64,000 nt of DNA from Acidimicrobiales bacterium (lineage in GTDB: Bacteria; Actinomycetota; Acidimicrobiia; Acidimicrobiales; Aldehydirespiratoraceae): NCBI GenBank assembly GCA_029247365.1, contig JAQWLJ010000033.1:175145-239144 (forward strand), given 5' to 3'. A program made the translations under genes and the position numbers. This document shows positions 9,612 to 20,538 of this stretch, in pieces; positions within the stretch are counted from its first letter, which is position 1; the number at the start of each line of letters is the position of its first letter. The notes below the pieces were generated by a model. It was not told the DNA's origin, did not search any database, and was given only the letters and a program-made list of their open reading frames with translations.

Positions 9612-10581
9612 CTGCCTCAGCGACACAGTCCGCCGTCTCGGCCATTGCCCGATCGGCGCCGTAGGTGTCGCTGAGGTCGATCCAGCCCACGCCCCGCTCA
9701 TCAAGGCGAGCCCGGACGTCAGCGTCGATGACACCACCGACGACGAGTGATGCTCGCGCCGCAGCCCGGCCGAAATCCACAACCGCACCCACGACCTTGC
9801 CATCGAAACTGGTGGCGTCGACACGGCCCTCACCGGTGATGACAAGATCGGTAGCTTCGATCTGTTCGTAGAGCTCCACGGCCTCCGCGATCAGCATCGC
9901 CCCGGACTCGATCCGCGCTCCGGCAGCCACCAACCCCCCGGCGAGACCCCCTGCCGCCCCTGCACCGGGACACTCGGAGATATCGACGCCATGTTCGTCC
10001 TTGTAGACCTCAACCAATCGCTCGAGGCGAGCGGACAGCAGCCTGACCTGCGCCTTCGACGCCCCCTTCTGGGGGCCGAAGACACGTGCCGCGTCGGTGA
10101 ACTGCGTCTCGACGTCGCACGCAACGACGAGGTCGACACCCTTGAGCCGCGATGGAGCTGGCAATGCGCGCAGCGCCCCAAGTCCACCGTCGGTGGTCGC
10201 AGACCCGCCGAGGCCGACAATAATCTCGGCCGCACCGGCTTCGACAGCCCGGGCGATCAGCTCGCCCGTCCCAGCCGTGGTGGCCTCCATCGGATCGTTG
10301 CCGTCAGCACCGCCAGCGAGCAGCAAGCCCGACGCCTCGGCCATCTCGATCACCGCACGCCCGCGCGAAAGGCGCCAGCCCGCATCAACCGCGGTGCCGA
10401 GCGGACCGGTGACCGCCGTGGTGCGGTTCGCGCCACCGAACGCGGCCAGCGTGCCTTCACCACCGTCAGCCATCGGTTGGACTGCGACGTCATACCCGGG
10501 CGCGCCGGCCGTCACTGCCGCGCCGAACCCGACGGCGTCGAGCGTGCCGCGAAACTTGTCGGCGCAGGCGAGCAGGCGCAT
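9589..10581 (-). CDS. Glycerate kinase
   Basis: A 330-residue member of the GarK/GlxK family, which phosphorylates D-glycerate (the 2-phosphate product is usual). Recognisable segments are ACADKFRGTL at the N-terminus, PMADGGEGT (residues 37-45), EMAEASGL, GLGGSATTDGG and the late DLVITGEGRVDATSFDGKV. It links photorespiratory-type or glyoxylate-derived glycerate to glycolysis. It is monocistronic and its end overlaps a small convergent membrane gene. Confidence 0.92.
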   Translation of the reverse strand: MRLLACADKFRGTLDAVGFGAAVTAGAPGYDVAVQPMADGGEGTLAAFGGANRTTAVTGPLGTAVDAGWRLSRGRAVIEMAEASGLLLAGGADGNDPMEATTAGTGELIARAVEAGAAEIIVGLGGSATTDGGLGALRALPAPSRLKGVDLVVACDVETQFTDAARVFGPQKGASKAQVRLLSARLERLVEVYKDEHGVDISECPGAGAAGGLAGGLVAAGARIESGAMLIAEAVELYEQIEATDLVITGEGRVDATSFDGKVVGAVVDFGRAAARASLVVGGVIDADVRARLDERGVGWIDLSDTYGADRAMAETADCVAEAVSGFLSP

Positions 10582-11010
10582 CCACCCATCCTGCCCGAAC
10601 TCCCGTTGCTCATGGAACCGCGCCGGTTGTTCTTGTTCCTAACGCTGGTCCCACCTCGTTTGCGGAGGTCGACGGGTAGCTCGTGACCACTAGAGGTAGT
10701 GGCGGTCTGCGTGGGGCGCGGGCACCGCTCGTTGCGGGTACCGACGCGACCTCGATCGCAGTTCGACTGGCCGACCGCGAACGACCTTGACGACGTGCGG
10801 CGTCAGCTAACCAGGGGTCGACCCGGCACGATTACAAGCCACTACGACTCTGCATCAGTGTTTCCAGCACGTTGGGAATCCCCTGAGAAGGAAGCACCTG
10901 ATCAGGAGTGGCCGTGTGATCGCAGCGGGTCCGCCGTCGAGGTCCCCGAGCAGTCCAGACCGCGTGGGGGATCACCTGCACGCCGCCACTGGATGTTTGC
11001 CTCGGCTCGG
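10582..11010. other. 430-bp stretch without a recognised gene
   Basis: It lies between the start of glycerate kinase and the end of the LytR_C gene. No coding frame on either strand looks like a protein with its own start site. No tRNA, tmRNA, RNase P or SRP RNA signature could be confirmed. The glycerate kinase promoter should be at its left end. Confidence 0.5.
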
Positions 11011-11664
11011 TCAGCCAAGCACTCGATCGGAGCCAAGGACGACGAAGATGTGGAAGCCCTCGACCTGGCTGGCGTCGGCAAGCAACGCACCGGGATCTGT
11101 TGCGGCCCGCAGTACCGCACCGGTGGCGCCGAGTTCGATGGCGACAGCTTCGGCCTCAAGGGCGTAACCGTCGATGTAGTACACAGCCGAGAGTTCGGTG
11201 TTGGCCGCTGCGTTGACTGCCACGGTCACGAACCCGGCCGTTGTGAGCAGCTGGGCCTGCTGACCGGCGAGGCCCGAGACGCCGACGCCATTGGCGACCG
11301 CCACCTTGACTTCGCCCAGCGGGCGGGTGGTGGGCGTCACCGGCGTGGTGTCCGTAGTGCTGGTCGTATCGTCGCCCGAACCGTCATCGACCGCAGGGTC
11401 CTCGCCACTGTCGTCACCCGAGCTATCGCCGGCATCGGCATCGTCGCTGCCGTCCGACGATGCGCCGTCGGCACCGTCGTCGTTCGACGCGTCGTCGGTG
11501 GCGGTGACCTCTCCTGAGCTGTCGCCTCCGACGCCGCCTTGCCATAGCAGCAGGAAGCCAATCACGACCGCAACAGCGATCAGCGCAAGTCCCTTGCTCG
11601 CGGCGTTACCGGTGGACTGCGCGAACGATGAATCCGAAGCGGCGTAGCGTCCGTGGGTGGTCAT
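11011..11664 (-). CDS. Membrane-anchored LytR_C-domain protein
   Basis: A 217-residue protein. A short cytoplasmic start precedes one membrane helix (about residues 26-43), then a long Asp/Ser/Gly- and Thr-rich linker (about 45-115) and a C-terminal LytR_C domain (from VKVAVANGVGVSGLAG to FVVLGSD). The domain would face outside, and in related proteins it accompanies LytR-CpsA-Psr enzymes or cell-wall factors; its role is not established. The ATG at 11664 has GAGGGAG about ten bases upstream. The low-complexity acidic linker fits a cell-wall-spanning stalk. Confidence 0.75.
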   Translation of the reverse strand: MTTHGRYAASDSSFAQSTGNAASKGLALIAVAVVIGFLLLWQGGVGGDSSGEVTATDDASNDDGADGASSDGSDDADAGDSSGDDSGEDPAVDDGSGDDTTSTTDTTPVTPTTRPLGEVKVAVANGVGVSGLAGQQAQLLTTAGFVTVAVNAAANTELSAVYYIDGYALEAEAVAIELGATGAVLRAATDPGALLADASQVEGFHIFVVLGSDRVLG

Positions 11665-11791
11665 CGGCTGTGAAACTCCCTCATCGAGACGTCGCCCAGC
11701 GACGTTCATTCCCGACAGCATGACAGATTCAGCGGCCGCGGCGGCGCCGCGACCTCTAGCCTGACTCTGTTCGCTCCGTTTTCGGGGCCTC

Positions 11792-11867
11792 GCCCGTGTA
11801 GCTCAGTTGGTAGAGCAGCTGTCTTGTAAACAGCAGGTCGCAGGTTCGACTCCTGTCGCGGGCTCCA
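11792..11867 (+). tRNA. tRNA-Thr (anticodon TGT)
   Basis: All arms of a cloverleaf can be drawn: acceptor GCCCGTG with CGCGGGC, D arm with AGCTCAGTTGGTAGAGC, anticodon stem GCTGT/ACAGC around CTTGTAA, and T arm with GGTTCGACTCC. The anticodon TGT reads ACA and related threonine codons. The discriminator is T and CCA is encoded. It is convergent with rlmB, whose stop lies one base beyond the tRNA end. Confidence 0.97.
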
Positions 11868-11868
11868 G

Positions 11869-12828
11869 TCAAACGCCGCCAGCTTCGCTGCGGCGGCGGG
11901 TGATTTCGTAAACAGCGACCGCCGCCGCGTTGCTGACATTGAGGCTGTCGAGCACGCCTGCCATCGGGATGCTTGCGACGGTGTCGCAGCGTTCCCGAAC
12001 TAGTCGGGACAGGCCGGGGCCTTCAGCGCCGAGTGCGAGGGCGATCGGTTCGTCGGCGACGGGCAGATCGAAGAGGCTGCGATCACCACCGGCATCAAGG
12101 CCGGCCGTCCAGATGCCGTTCTGCGTCAAGGTCTTCATCGCCGCAGGCAAGCCGCCGACAACCGCTATGCGCAGGTGTTCGATCGCGCCTGCCGCCGTCT
12201 TCGCAACGGTGGGCGTGATGTGCGCAGCACGGTGCCGAGGAAGAACCACGCCGGTTACACCTGCGCACTCTGCGGTTCGCAGAATTGCCCCGAGGTTGCC
12301 TGGGTCGGTAATGCCGTCGAGTAACAGCAAGAACGGCAGTGTCCCGTCACGTTCGGGATCGAGCAGTTCCTCCAGTGGGGTGGATCGAAGCGGCTGCGCC
12401 ATCGCCAGCACCCCCTGAGCCCCCTCGGTGCGGGTCATCGACTCGAACTTGTTGCGCGAGAGTTCGCGCAACGTCACCTTCTGCTCGTCGGCCAGATCGA
12501 TGATGTCGTCGAGGATCGGTGCGGGATCGAGATCGCCGGCCAGGATCACTTCGCGCGTGCGTCGCGTGCCCGCCATGAGCAGTTCGCGGACGGCGTGACG
12601 CCCCTCCACCTGATCGCCACCAAGATGCGCATCTCCGCGCCCCTCGTCAGCGGCACGGATCGGTGTGGTCCCGCGCTGGCCATCACTGCGCCGCGGGCCG
12701 GGTCCACCTCGTCGGTTGTTCGTCGCGCCCTTGCCACCGCGCTTGGCGGCCTTCTTCGCCGGCGGACGGCTCCGCCCACCTTTCTGCCCCTTGCCTCCAG
12801 AGCCCCGATTCGAGCTGCGGCCGCTCAT
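11869..12828 (-). CDS. rlmB: 23S rRNA/tRNA 2'-O-methyltransferase (SpoU, RlmB/TrmH family)
   Basis: A 319-residue SPOUT enzyme. The first 75 residues are a basic, Gly/Arg/Lys-rich tail, probably disordered and RNA-binding. A substrate-binding domain with VEGRHAVRELL follows, then the knotted catalytic domain with DGITDPGNLGAILRTAE, LALGAEGPGLS and IPMAGVLDSLNVSNAAAV. It should use SAM to methylate the 2'-OH of rRNA G2251 (E. coli numbering). The ATG at 12828 overlaps the ispF stop by four bases. The ispD-ispF-rlmB order matches other Actinomycetota, apart from missing cysS. Confidence 0.92.
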   Translation of the reverse strand: MSGRSSNRGSGGKGQKGGRSRPPAKKAAKRGGKGATNNRRGGPGPRRSDGQRGTTPIRAADEGRGDAHLGGDQVEGRHAVRELLMAGTRRTREVILAGDLDPAPILDDIIDLADEQKVTLRELSRNKFESMTRTEGAQGVLAMAQPLRSTPLEELLDPERDGTLPFLLLLDGITDPGNLGAILRTAECAGVTGVVLPRHRAAHITPTVAKTAAGAIEHLRIAVVGGLPAAMKTLTQNGIWTAGLDAGGDRSLFDLPVADEPIALALGAEGPGLSRLVRERCDTVASIPMAGVLDSLNVSNAAAVAVYEITRRRSEAGGV

Positions 12829-13313
12829 CGGACGATCAGGGCGACAGCCCACGCAGCGATGCCCTCACCGCGTCCTAGGGCACCGACGCCCTCGGTGCGA
12901 CGCCCGGTGATCGTGACCGGCGCGCCGGCAGCTTCGGACAGGTTGGTCTGCATCAGATCCTTCACGGGAGCGAGCTTCGGCGTGTCGAGAACAACCGAAC
13001 AGTCGATGTTCCCAGGACGCCAGCCTGCCTCGCGGACAGCCGAAGCGGCGCGCCGCAGGAGATCAATGCTGTCAGCACCGGCGAGCGCAGGATCGGTGTC
13101 GGGGAACATCTGGCCGATATCACTGAGTCCGGCCGCACCCAAGAGTGCATCGGCACACACGTGGGCGATCACGTCGGCATCGCTGTGGCCAGCGAGACCG
13201 GCTGCACCCTCGAATGCAACGCCGCCGAGAACGAGCACCCGGGAGGGGTCGTGGGTATGAGCATGGATGTCGAACGCTTGGCCGACCCGGAACGGGATCT
13301 CGGCGTCGGTCAT
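12825..13313 (-). CDS. ispF: 2-C-methyl-D-erythritol 2,4-cyclodiphosphate synthase
   Basis: A 162-residue trimeric enzyme of the MEP isoprenoid pathway that closes CDP-ME-2-phosphate to the cyclodiphosphate. Zinc ligands and active-site motifs are present: GQAFDIHAH, LAGHSDADVIAH, DIGQMFPDTD and the C-terminal TTEGVGALGRGEGIAA-like segment (here RRTEGVGALGRGEGIAAWA). It overlaps ispD upstream and rlmB downstream by four bases each, so the three genes are translationally coupled. Confidence 0.96.
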   Translation of the reverse strand: MTDAEIPFRVGQAFDIHAHTHDPSRVLVLGGVAFEGAAGLAGHSDADVIAHVCADALLGAAGLSDIGQMFPDTDPALAGADSIDLLRRAASAVREAGWRPGNIDCSVVLDTPKLAPVKDLMQTNLSEAAGAPVTITGRRTEGVGALGRGEGIAAWAVALIVR

Positions 13314-13969
13314 GACGGGGCCTCCTCTGCGAGGGCGAGGCGGGCAACCTCGAGGTCGAACGGGGTGGTGAGCTTCACGTTGCGAGGGTCGCCCTCGACA
13401 ATGACCACCACATGGCCCGCAGCCTCGACCAAGGTGGCGTCATCGGACGCATCCGCGCCCAACGCGTGGGCGGCGCGCAGCGTTTGGGCATCAAACCCCT
13501 GTGGGGTCTGGACCGCGACCAACGGGCTGCGGTCGACGGCGCCGGCTTGGGCATGACGAATCGAGTCCACGACCGGGACAGCGGGCACCACGCCAACGGC
13601 ACCGTTGCGCACTGCGGCGATCACCCGCTCGTAAACGGCCACCGACGCCATCGGGCGAGCACCGTCGTGCACCAGAATCACACCACAGTTTGCTGGGACC
13701 ACCGCAAGGCCATTGCGAACCGACTCCGAACGAGACTCGCCCCCCGCCACCATCACTAACTCGGTTCCTGCGGGGACGACCGGAACATTGACCGCATCAG
13801 CCGGAAGGACGACGACGACACCGTCGCTTTGGCCAGCCGCAACCGCCACCGTGCGGTCGATCACTCGAACTCCACCGAGGTCGAGAAACTGCTTGCGCGC
13901 GCCGAAGCGAGTACCTGATCCGGCTGCAACCACAACCGTCCACACCGAAGCATCCTCGATACCACTCAT
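13310..13969 (-). CDS. ispD: 2-C-methyl-D-erythritol 4-phosphate cytidylyltransferase
   Basis: About 219 residues. It makes CDP-methylerythritol from MEP and CTP. The nucleotide-binding start VVVAAGSGTRFGARKQF, the HDGARP motif and the VQTPQGF segment are all intact. The ATG at 13969 is used; a GTG at 13945 would give the shorter N-terminus common in this family and cannot be excluded. The carD gene that precedes ispD in many Actinomycetota is replaced here by a divergent Crp/Fnr gene only 23 bases away, so the two promoters must overlap. Confidence 0.94.
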   Translation of the reverse strand: MSGIEDASVWTVVVAAGSGTRFGARKQFLDLGGVRVIDRTVAVAAGQSDGVVVVLPADAVNVPVVPAGTELVMVAGGESRSESVRNGLAVVPANCGVILVHDGARPMASVAVYERVIAAVRNGAVGVVPAVPVVDSIRHAQAGAVDRSPLVAVQTPQGFDAQTLRAAHALGADASDDATLVEAAGHVVVIVEGDPRNVKLTTPFDLEVARLALAEEAPS

Positions 13970-13992
13970 CTCCCCTAGTGTGGGCCGCGCTG

Positions 13993-14664
13993 ATGTCTGA
14001 CACCACCATGCTTTCATCCCTACTCCGATCGACCTTGCTGTTCGGCGAGCTCGACGACGACGTCCTTGAACGAATTGCGAGCGAAGCGATCGAACGACGC
14101 CTCCATCGTGGCGACGTCTTGTTCGCCGAAGGCGCCGAACCAGCCTCGTTGTTCGTCGTAACGTCGGGACGGATCGCGATCGCCAACAAGTCCATTGACG
14201 GCCGTGAAAGCGTCATCGCCCTGATGGAGCCAGGGGACCTCTTCGGCGAGATGGGCTTGTTCGACGGGCTGGGGCGTTCCGCCGAAGCCCGAGCCCTCGA
14301 ACCCTCCGAAGCCATCGAGATCCCGTACACGCCAGTGCAGGTGCTCTATGAGGAGCGGCCGGATGAGCTCTGGAACGTCGTGAAGTTACTCGCTACCCGG
14401 CTGCGGTCCATGGACGAGGCGCTCGCCGACTCTGTGTTCCTCGATGTCACCGGTCGCACGGCGAAGCGACTCTTGGAGCTCGCCGGCGAGAGCGACGAGT
14501 TCACGCTGCCAGTCACCCAAGAAGAGCTCGCCGGGATGGTCGGCGCGAGCCGCGAACGGGTCAACAAAGCGATCGCGTCATTCGTCAAGCTCGGATGGCT
14601 CGCCCAGAACGATCGGCGCTACATCATCACCAACCGTGAGCAGCTCTCGATCCGGAGCCACTGA
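13993..14664 (+). CDS. Crp/Fnr-family transcriptional regulator
   Basis: A 223-residue regulator. Residues 10-120 form the cyclic-nucleotide-binding barrel, including FGEMGLFDGLGRSAEA with Glu86 and Arg95-Ser96, the positions that bind cAMP in CRP. A long dimer helix follows, then a winged helix with TQEELAGMVGASRERVNKAI as recognition unit. This looks like GlxR/Rv3676-type CRP, a global regulator in Actinomycetota. The ATG at 13993 lacks a clear ribosome site and the leader is very short, so leaderless translation is likely; a GTG at 13978 is an alternative. Confidence 0.88.
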   Translation: MSDTTMLSSLLRSTLLFGELDDDVLERIASEAIERRLHRGDVLFAEGAEPASLFVVTSGRIAIANKSIDGRESVIALMEPGDLFGEMGLFDGLGRSAEARALEPSEAIEIPYTPVQVLYEERPDELWNVVKLLATRLRSMDEALADSVFLDVTGRTAKRLLELAGESDEFTLPVTQEELAGMVGASRERVNKAIASFVKLGWLAQNDRRYIITNREQLSIRSH

Positions 14665-14673
14665 CCGACTCGG

Positions 14674-16035
14674 TCAGCCCTCACTGCCCACGTCAGCCAG
14701 AGCGACCGCAGCCCGCAACGTGGGCGCTTGGAGCGTCTGCAGACCATCGACCCGCACGGTGGTTCCCTGCGGAACGATCGCCCGCCGGAACCCCATTCGG
14801 GCCGCTTCGTTGAGACGCCGATCAAGGTGGCTGACTTGGCGCAGCTCACCACCGAGGCCGACCTCGCCGACCGCGACCACATCATCGCCGAGGGGTTGAC
14901 CAGACAACGACGACGCGATGGCGAGCGCCAGCGCGACGTCGGCACCGGGGTCAAAGACACGCGCGCCACCAACCGCAAGGGTGTACACGTCGTTGGTGCC
15001 GACTTGGAGACCGCATCGGCGCTCGAGCACAGCCAGCAACATGGCCAGCCGCCCCGAATCGACGCCCTGCGCAGACCGACGCGGATTACTGAGGCTCGAC
15101 TGGGCGACCAGCGCCTGCACCTCCACCAGCAGCGGGCGGTTGCCGTCCACGGTCGGCACGACAGCAGATCCACTGATGCCGGTGACGCGATCGGCCAGGA
15201 AGAGCCCACTCGGGTCGTCGACCGCGGCAAGACCGGCTGCGTCCATCTGAAGCAAACCGACCTCGGTGGTAGCGCCAAACCGGTGCTTCGTCGCTCGCAG
15301 TAAGCGCAGCCCGTGATGCCGGTCGCCGTCGAACTCAAGGACGGTGTCAACGACGTGCTCGAGCACTCGAGGACCCGCCAGCGTGCCTTCTTTGGTGACG
15401 TGGCCGACGAGCAGGACCGTGGTGCCGTGCCGCTTGGCATGCGCCACCAGCCGATTGGCGCACTCGCGAACCTGAGCGACCGATCCCGGCGCCGAGGCAA
15501 GCGCGGGATCGTGCAGCGTCTGGACAGAGTCGATCACCACCACATCGGGTTTGATCGACTCGAGGTGAGCGAGGATGTGTGGGAGGGCGGTTTCGGCGAC
15601 CAGCCACAGGTCATCGTGAATCGCGCCAAGCCGATCGGCACGGGCTTTGACCTGGCCGGCCGACTCCTCGCCCGAGACGTACAGGCTGACCAGCCCTGCC
15701 GAAGCAGTGGACCCAACTAACTGCAGCAACAGGGTGGACTTGCCAATACCGGGCTCGCCACCAATGAGCGTGACCGAGCCGTCGACCAGCCCGCCGCCGA
15801 GCACCCGGTCGACCTCACCAACACCGGTGGGGTGGGCGGTGGCGCCGCCATCGGTGACATCGCCGATGCGGGCCAGTTCGGACGTGGGAGGGTCGAAGGT
15901 CGCGGAGGACGGATCGCGGACATCGAGCTCTTCGACAAGGGAGTTCCACTCGCCACAGCCGTCGCAGCGACCCGCCCACTTGGCGGACTCCCACCCGCAG
16001 GCAGTGCAGCGATGAACCGATCTGGTCTTGGCCAT
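14674..16035 (-). CDS. radA: DNA repair protein RadA (Sms)
   Basis: A 453-residue RecA-like branch-migration ATPase used in recombinational repair. The order is: four-Cys zinc finger (Cys10, 13, 24, 27), ATPase core with Walker A GGEPGIGKST (near residues 92-101), the RadA-specific KHRFG motif (the usual form is KNRFG), and the C-terminal Lon-like domain. It is convergent with the Crp gene, with ten bases between stops. The disA gene often following radA in this phylum is not here. Confidence 0.96.
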   Translation of the reverse strand: MAKTRSVHRCTACGWESAKWAGRCDGCGEWNSLVEELDVRDPSSATFDPPTSELARIGDVTDGGATAHPTGVGEVDRVLGGGLVDGSVTLIGGEPGIGKSTLLLQLVGSTASAGLVSLYVSGEESAGQVKARADRLGAIHDDLWLVAETALPHILAHLESIKPDVVVIDSVQTLHDPALASAPGSVAQVRECANRLVAHAKRHGTTVLLVGHVTKEGTLAGPRVLEHVVDTVLEFDGDRHHGLRLLRATKHRFGATTEVGLLQMDAAGLAAVDDPSGLFLADRVTGISGSAVVPTVDGNRPLLVEVQALVAQSSLSNPRRSAQGVDSGRLAMLLAVLERRCGLQVGTNDVYTLAVGGARVFDPGADVALALAIASSLSGQPLGDDVVAVGEVGLGGELRQVSHLDRRLNEAARMGFRRAIVPQGTTVRVDGLQTLQAPTLRAAVALADVGSEG

Positions 16036-16067
16036 AGAGCGAACCCTAGGCGCAAGGTGTGACGTGC

Positions 16068-17555
16068 TCAGGCGCCGCGACTACGGAGGAGATCATCGAA
16101 GCCGCGCACAATCGTGTGATCAGTCTCAGGCGCCATCTCAGCGCTGGTGACAAACAAGCCAGTGGCAATGCCGAGCTCGCGTGCCGCGTCGAGATGTTGG
16201 ACGTTGTTCGAGAGGTAGAAGCAGTCGTAGAGATCGACCGACATGGTGCGACGAGTGGCTTCGAACAGCGCGGGCTCGGGTAGGGCCGACCCCACATCGC
16301 CGCTGACCATCCAGTTCGTAACCGAACCTTCGAGCGATGCCATCCGGCGCAGCCGGTCACCCCACACACGGGGCTGGTTGCCGATTGCGGCGACCGGGAG
16401 GCGTGAGGTCGCCATCCGGTCGAGGAAGGGATGCAGACCGGGCACGAGTCGGAACGACGACAGGTAGCGGGTCTCGATCTCCTCGGCCATTGGGCCGAGT
16501 CCGACTTCGCTCCAGAACTCCTCAGGCGATGAACGGCCGAGGATCAACTGACGGTGCTGGTGACGGATCCGCTCGGGATCGGTGTCGGGACGCTCGGCCG
16601 TAATCAGCGGGATCAGCAGACCTTCGACCGGGTCGGAAGGGCGCACGATGACGCCATGGACGTCGACGATCAGCAGGCGGAGCAGACGGCGTCGCGGTCG
16701 GTTTGCTTCGGCTTCACGAGTGGCAGCCCGCTGCGCCCGCTGGCGTTGATCGCGACGACGGCGGCCCTTCGGCGTCCGAAGCTTCCCGACAACGAAGGTA
16801 GCGATCTGGCTCAGGACAACCAGCACGAAAAGGATCGAAGCGATGATTGCGATCAAGGCCCAGACTCTCGGCAGAATGTCATCCACCGACGCACGGGCAT
16901 CGATCTGGGTGACCGGGTCGCCGTAGTTGAAGGTCCACGTCGCGGTGTCATCGGCGACCTCGCCGGTATCGGAACTGGCACCCGACGGCATGGTGACGTT
17001 GAGCGTGAGACCAAGCGCGGTAGTCAACGACGACACACCCGAGTCGGTCTCGATCCGCAGCAGCGAACGACCCAGCGGCTGCTGGTCGAGAAGCGCAGCC
17101 AACCCGTCGTCACCGAGCAGTTCAAGATTGGGCATCGGATCGACGGTCGCTGCAAAGGCATACGACGTGGTGGCTGGCCGCAGGTCGATCGGTGAGAAAT
17201 CGTGCTCCTGCTCGAGCGACACGTCGGTGAACAACAGACCGTCACCCAAGATCTCGCTCAGCACCCAGCCGAGCTCGTTGGCCGACAGGAACGGCTTGGA
17301 CGCCGTCAGCATGATGCCGCCATCGTCGACGACCGGGCCGTCGACGTCCCAGCCGGCATCGGTGAGGTCGTCGAAGATTAGGCTGGCTGGGTCGTCGGTG
17401 AGTAGTGAGACCGCGGTTGCGTCGGCGGCGATCGTGACCGTGACCTGGCCCGAGCCATCATCCTCGATCGCGACATCGACCGTGGTGTCGACCTGGCAGC
17501 TGGACGCGAAGAGCGTCATCAGCACTGCGGCAACGACATTCCTCGCCCGAGTCAT
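16068..17555 (-). CDS. LppM-like lipoprotein domain fused by a membrane helix to a degenerate HAD domain
   Basis: A 495-residue protein. A signal segment ending in FASSC (Cys20, weak lipobox) precedes an extracytoplasmic region of LppM type (about 21-225), one transmembrane helix (231-257), a strongly basic cytoplasmic stretch (259-290) and a haloacid-dehalogenase-like domain (293-490). In that domain motif I reads DVHGV (Asp298 kept, second Asp is His), the motif III Lys is missing, and motif IV is SNNVQHLD instead of a GD pair. Hydrolase activity is therefore doubtful. The ATG at 17555 is the start giving a proper signal. The gene lies between clpC and radA. The fusion suggests signalling from envelope to cytoplasm, but that is inference. 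Confidence 0.7.
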   Translation of the reverse strand: MTRARNVVAAVLMTLFASSCQVDTTVDVAIEDDGSGQVTVTIAADATAVSLLTDDPASLIFDDLTDAGWDVDGPVVDDGGIMLTASKPFLSANELGWVLSEILGDGLLFTDVSLEQEHDFSPIDLRPATTSYAFAATVDPMPNLELLGDDGLAALLDQQPLGRSLLRIETDSGVSSLTTALGLTLNVTMPSGASSDTGEVADDTATWTFNYGDPVTQIDARASVDDILPRVWALIAIIASILFVLVVLSQIATFVVGKLRTPKGRRRRDQRQRAQRAATREAEANRPRRRLLRLLIVDVHGVIVRPSDPVEGLLIPLITAERPDTDPERIRHQHRQLILGRSSPEEFWSEVGLGPMAEEIETRYLSSFRLVPGLHPFLDRMATSRLPVAAIGNQPRVWGDRLRRMASLEGSVTNWMVSGDVGSALPEPALFEATRRTMSVDLYDCFYLSNNVQHLDAARELGIATGLFVTSAEMAPETDHTIVRGFDDLLRSRGA

Positions 17556-17752
17556 AGCTCCTGACGCTAGACGGTCGGTGCCGCCGTGCGGTTCCACGCA
17601 GCCGATACGTATGTGATTCTCCACCGAACAACGACGTCATCGCGCCGCCAAACCGGCCAAAACGAGAACCGGCCGGGCCACGACTCGCTGGGCGAGACCG
17701 GCGCCGGCCAGTTCAAGAAAATACCTGTCAGCGGGAGCGAGCCACCGGTGGC

Positions 17753-20287
<2,535 letters not shown>

Positions 20288-20538
20288 CGGGTTGTCCTCC
20301 CTGAGGTTGGGGTCGAAGCTACGGGCCGGACTGGCCCGTTCGACGAGTGTACCGGTGCGTATCGGGCTGGGGCCGTCGACGGACCGACATGATCGTTTGG
20401 TTTTTATCTGTCATCGGCAGAGTCACCACCGATTTCACGCAATCATTACAACGGACACTCGTAGCGACACGGATGCGTGGCATCAGGCACACCAGCAGAT
20501 ATGGCCGATCGTTGGAGGATCAGCGTACCCTTTGGACA
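20288..20538. promoter_or_regulatory. Divergent promoter region of clpC and polyprenyl synthase
   Basis: A 251-bp gap containing no recognised gene; both flanking genes start here. On the plus side TACCCT at 20526-20531 lies eight bases before the synthase ATG and could be a -10 for a leaderless transcript. On the minus side TACACT (20346-20351) is a possible clpC -10. I found no clear -35 elements or regulator sites. Confidence 0.4.

Noticed and set aside
10861..10920. GAAGGAAGCA resembling the SRP RNA domain IV loop
   Set aside because: The matching 5' strand of the internal loop is not found and no enclosing helix could be drawn.
10699..11517. 272-codon plus-strand frame covering the unassigned gap
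   Set aside because: Half of it is antisense to the LytR_C gene and the rest shows no domain, start site or plausible composition.
17641..17690. CCGGCC/GGCCGG hairpin after clpC
   Set aside because: Only six pairs with a twelve-base loop and no T-run; not strong enough for a terminator call.
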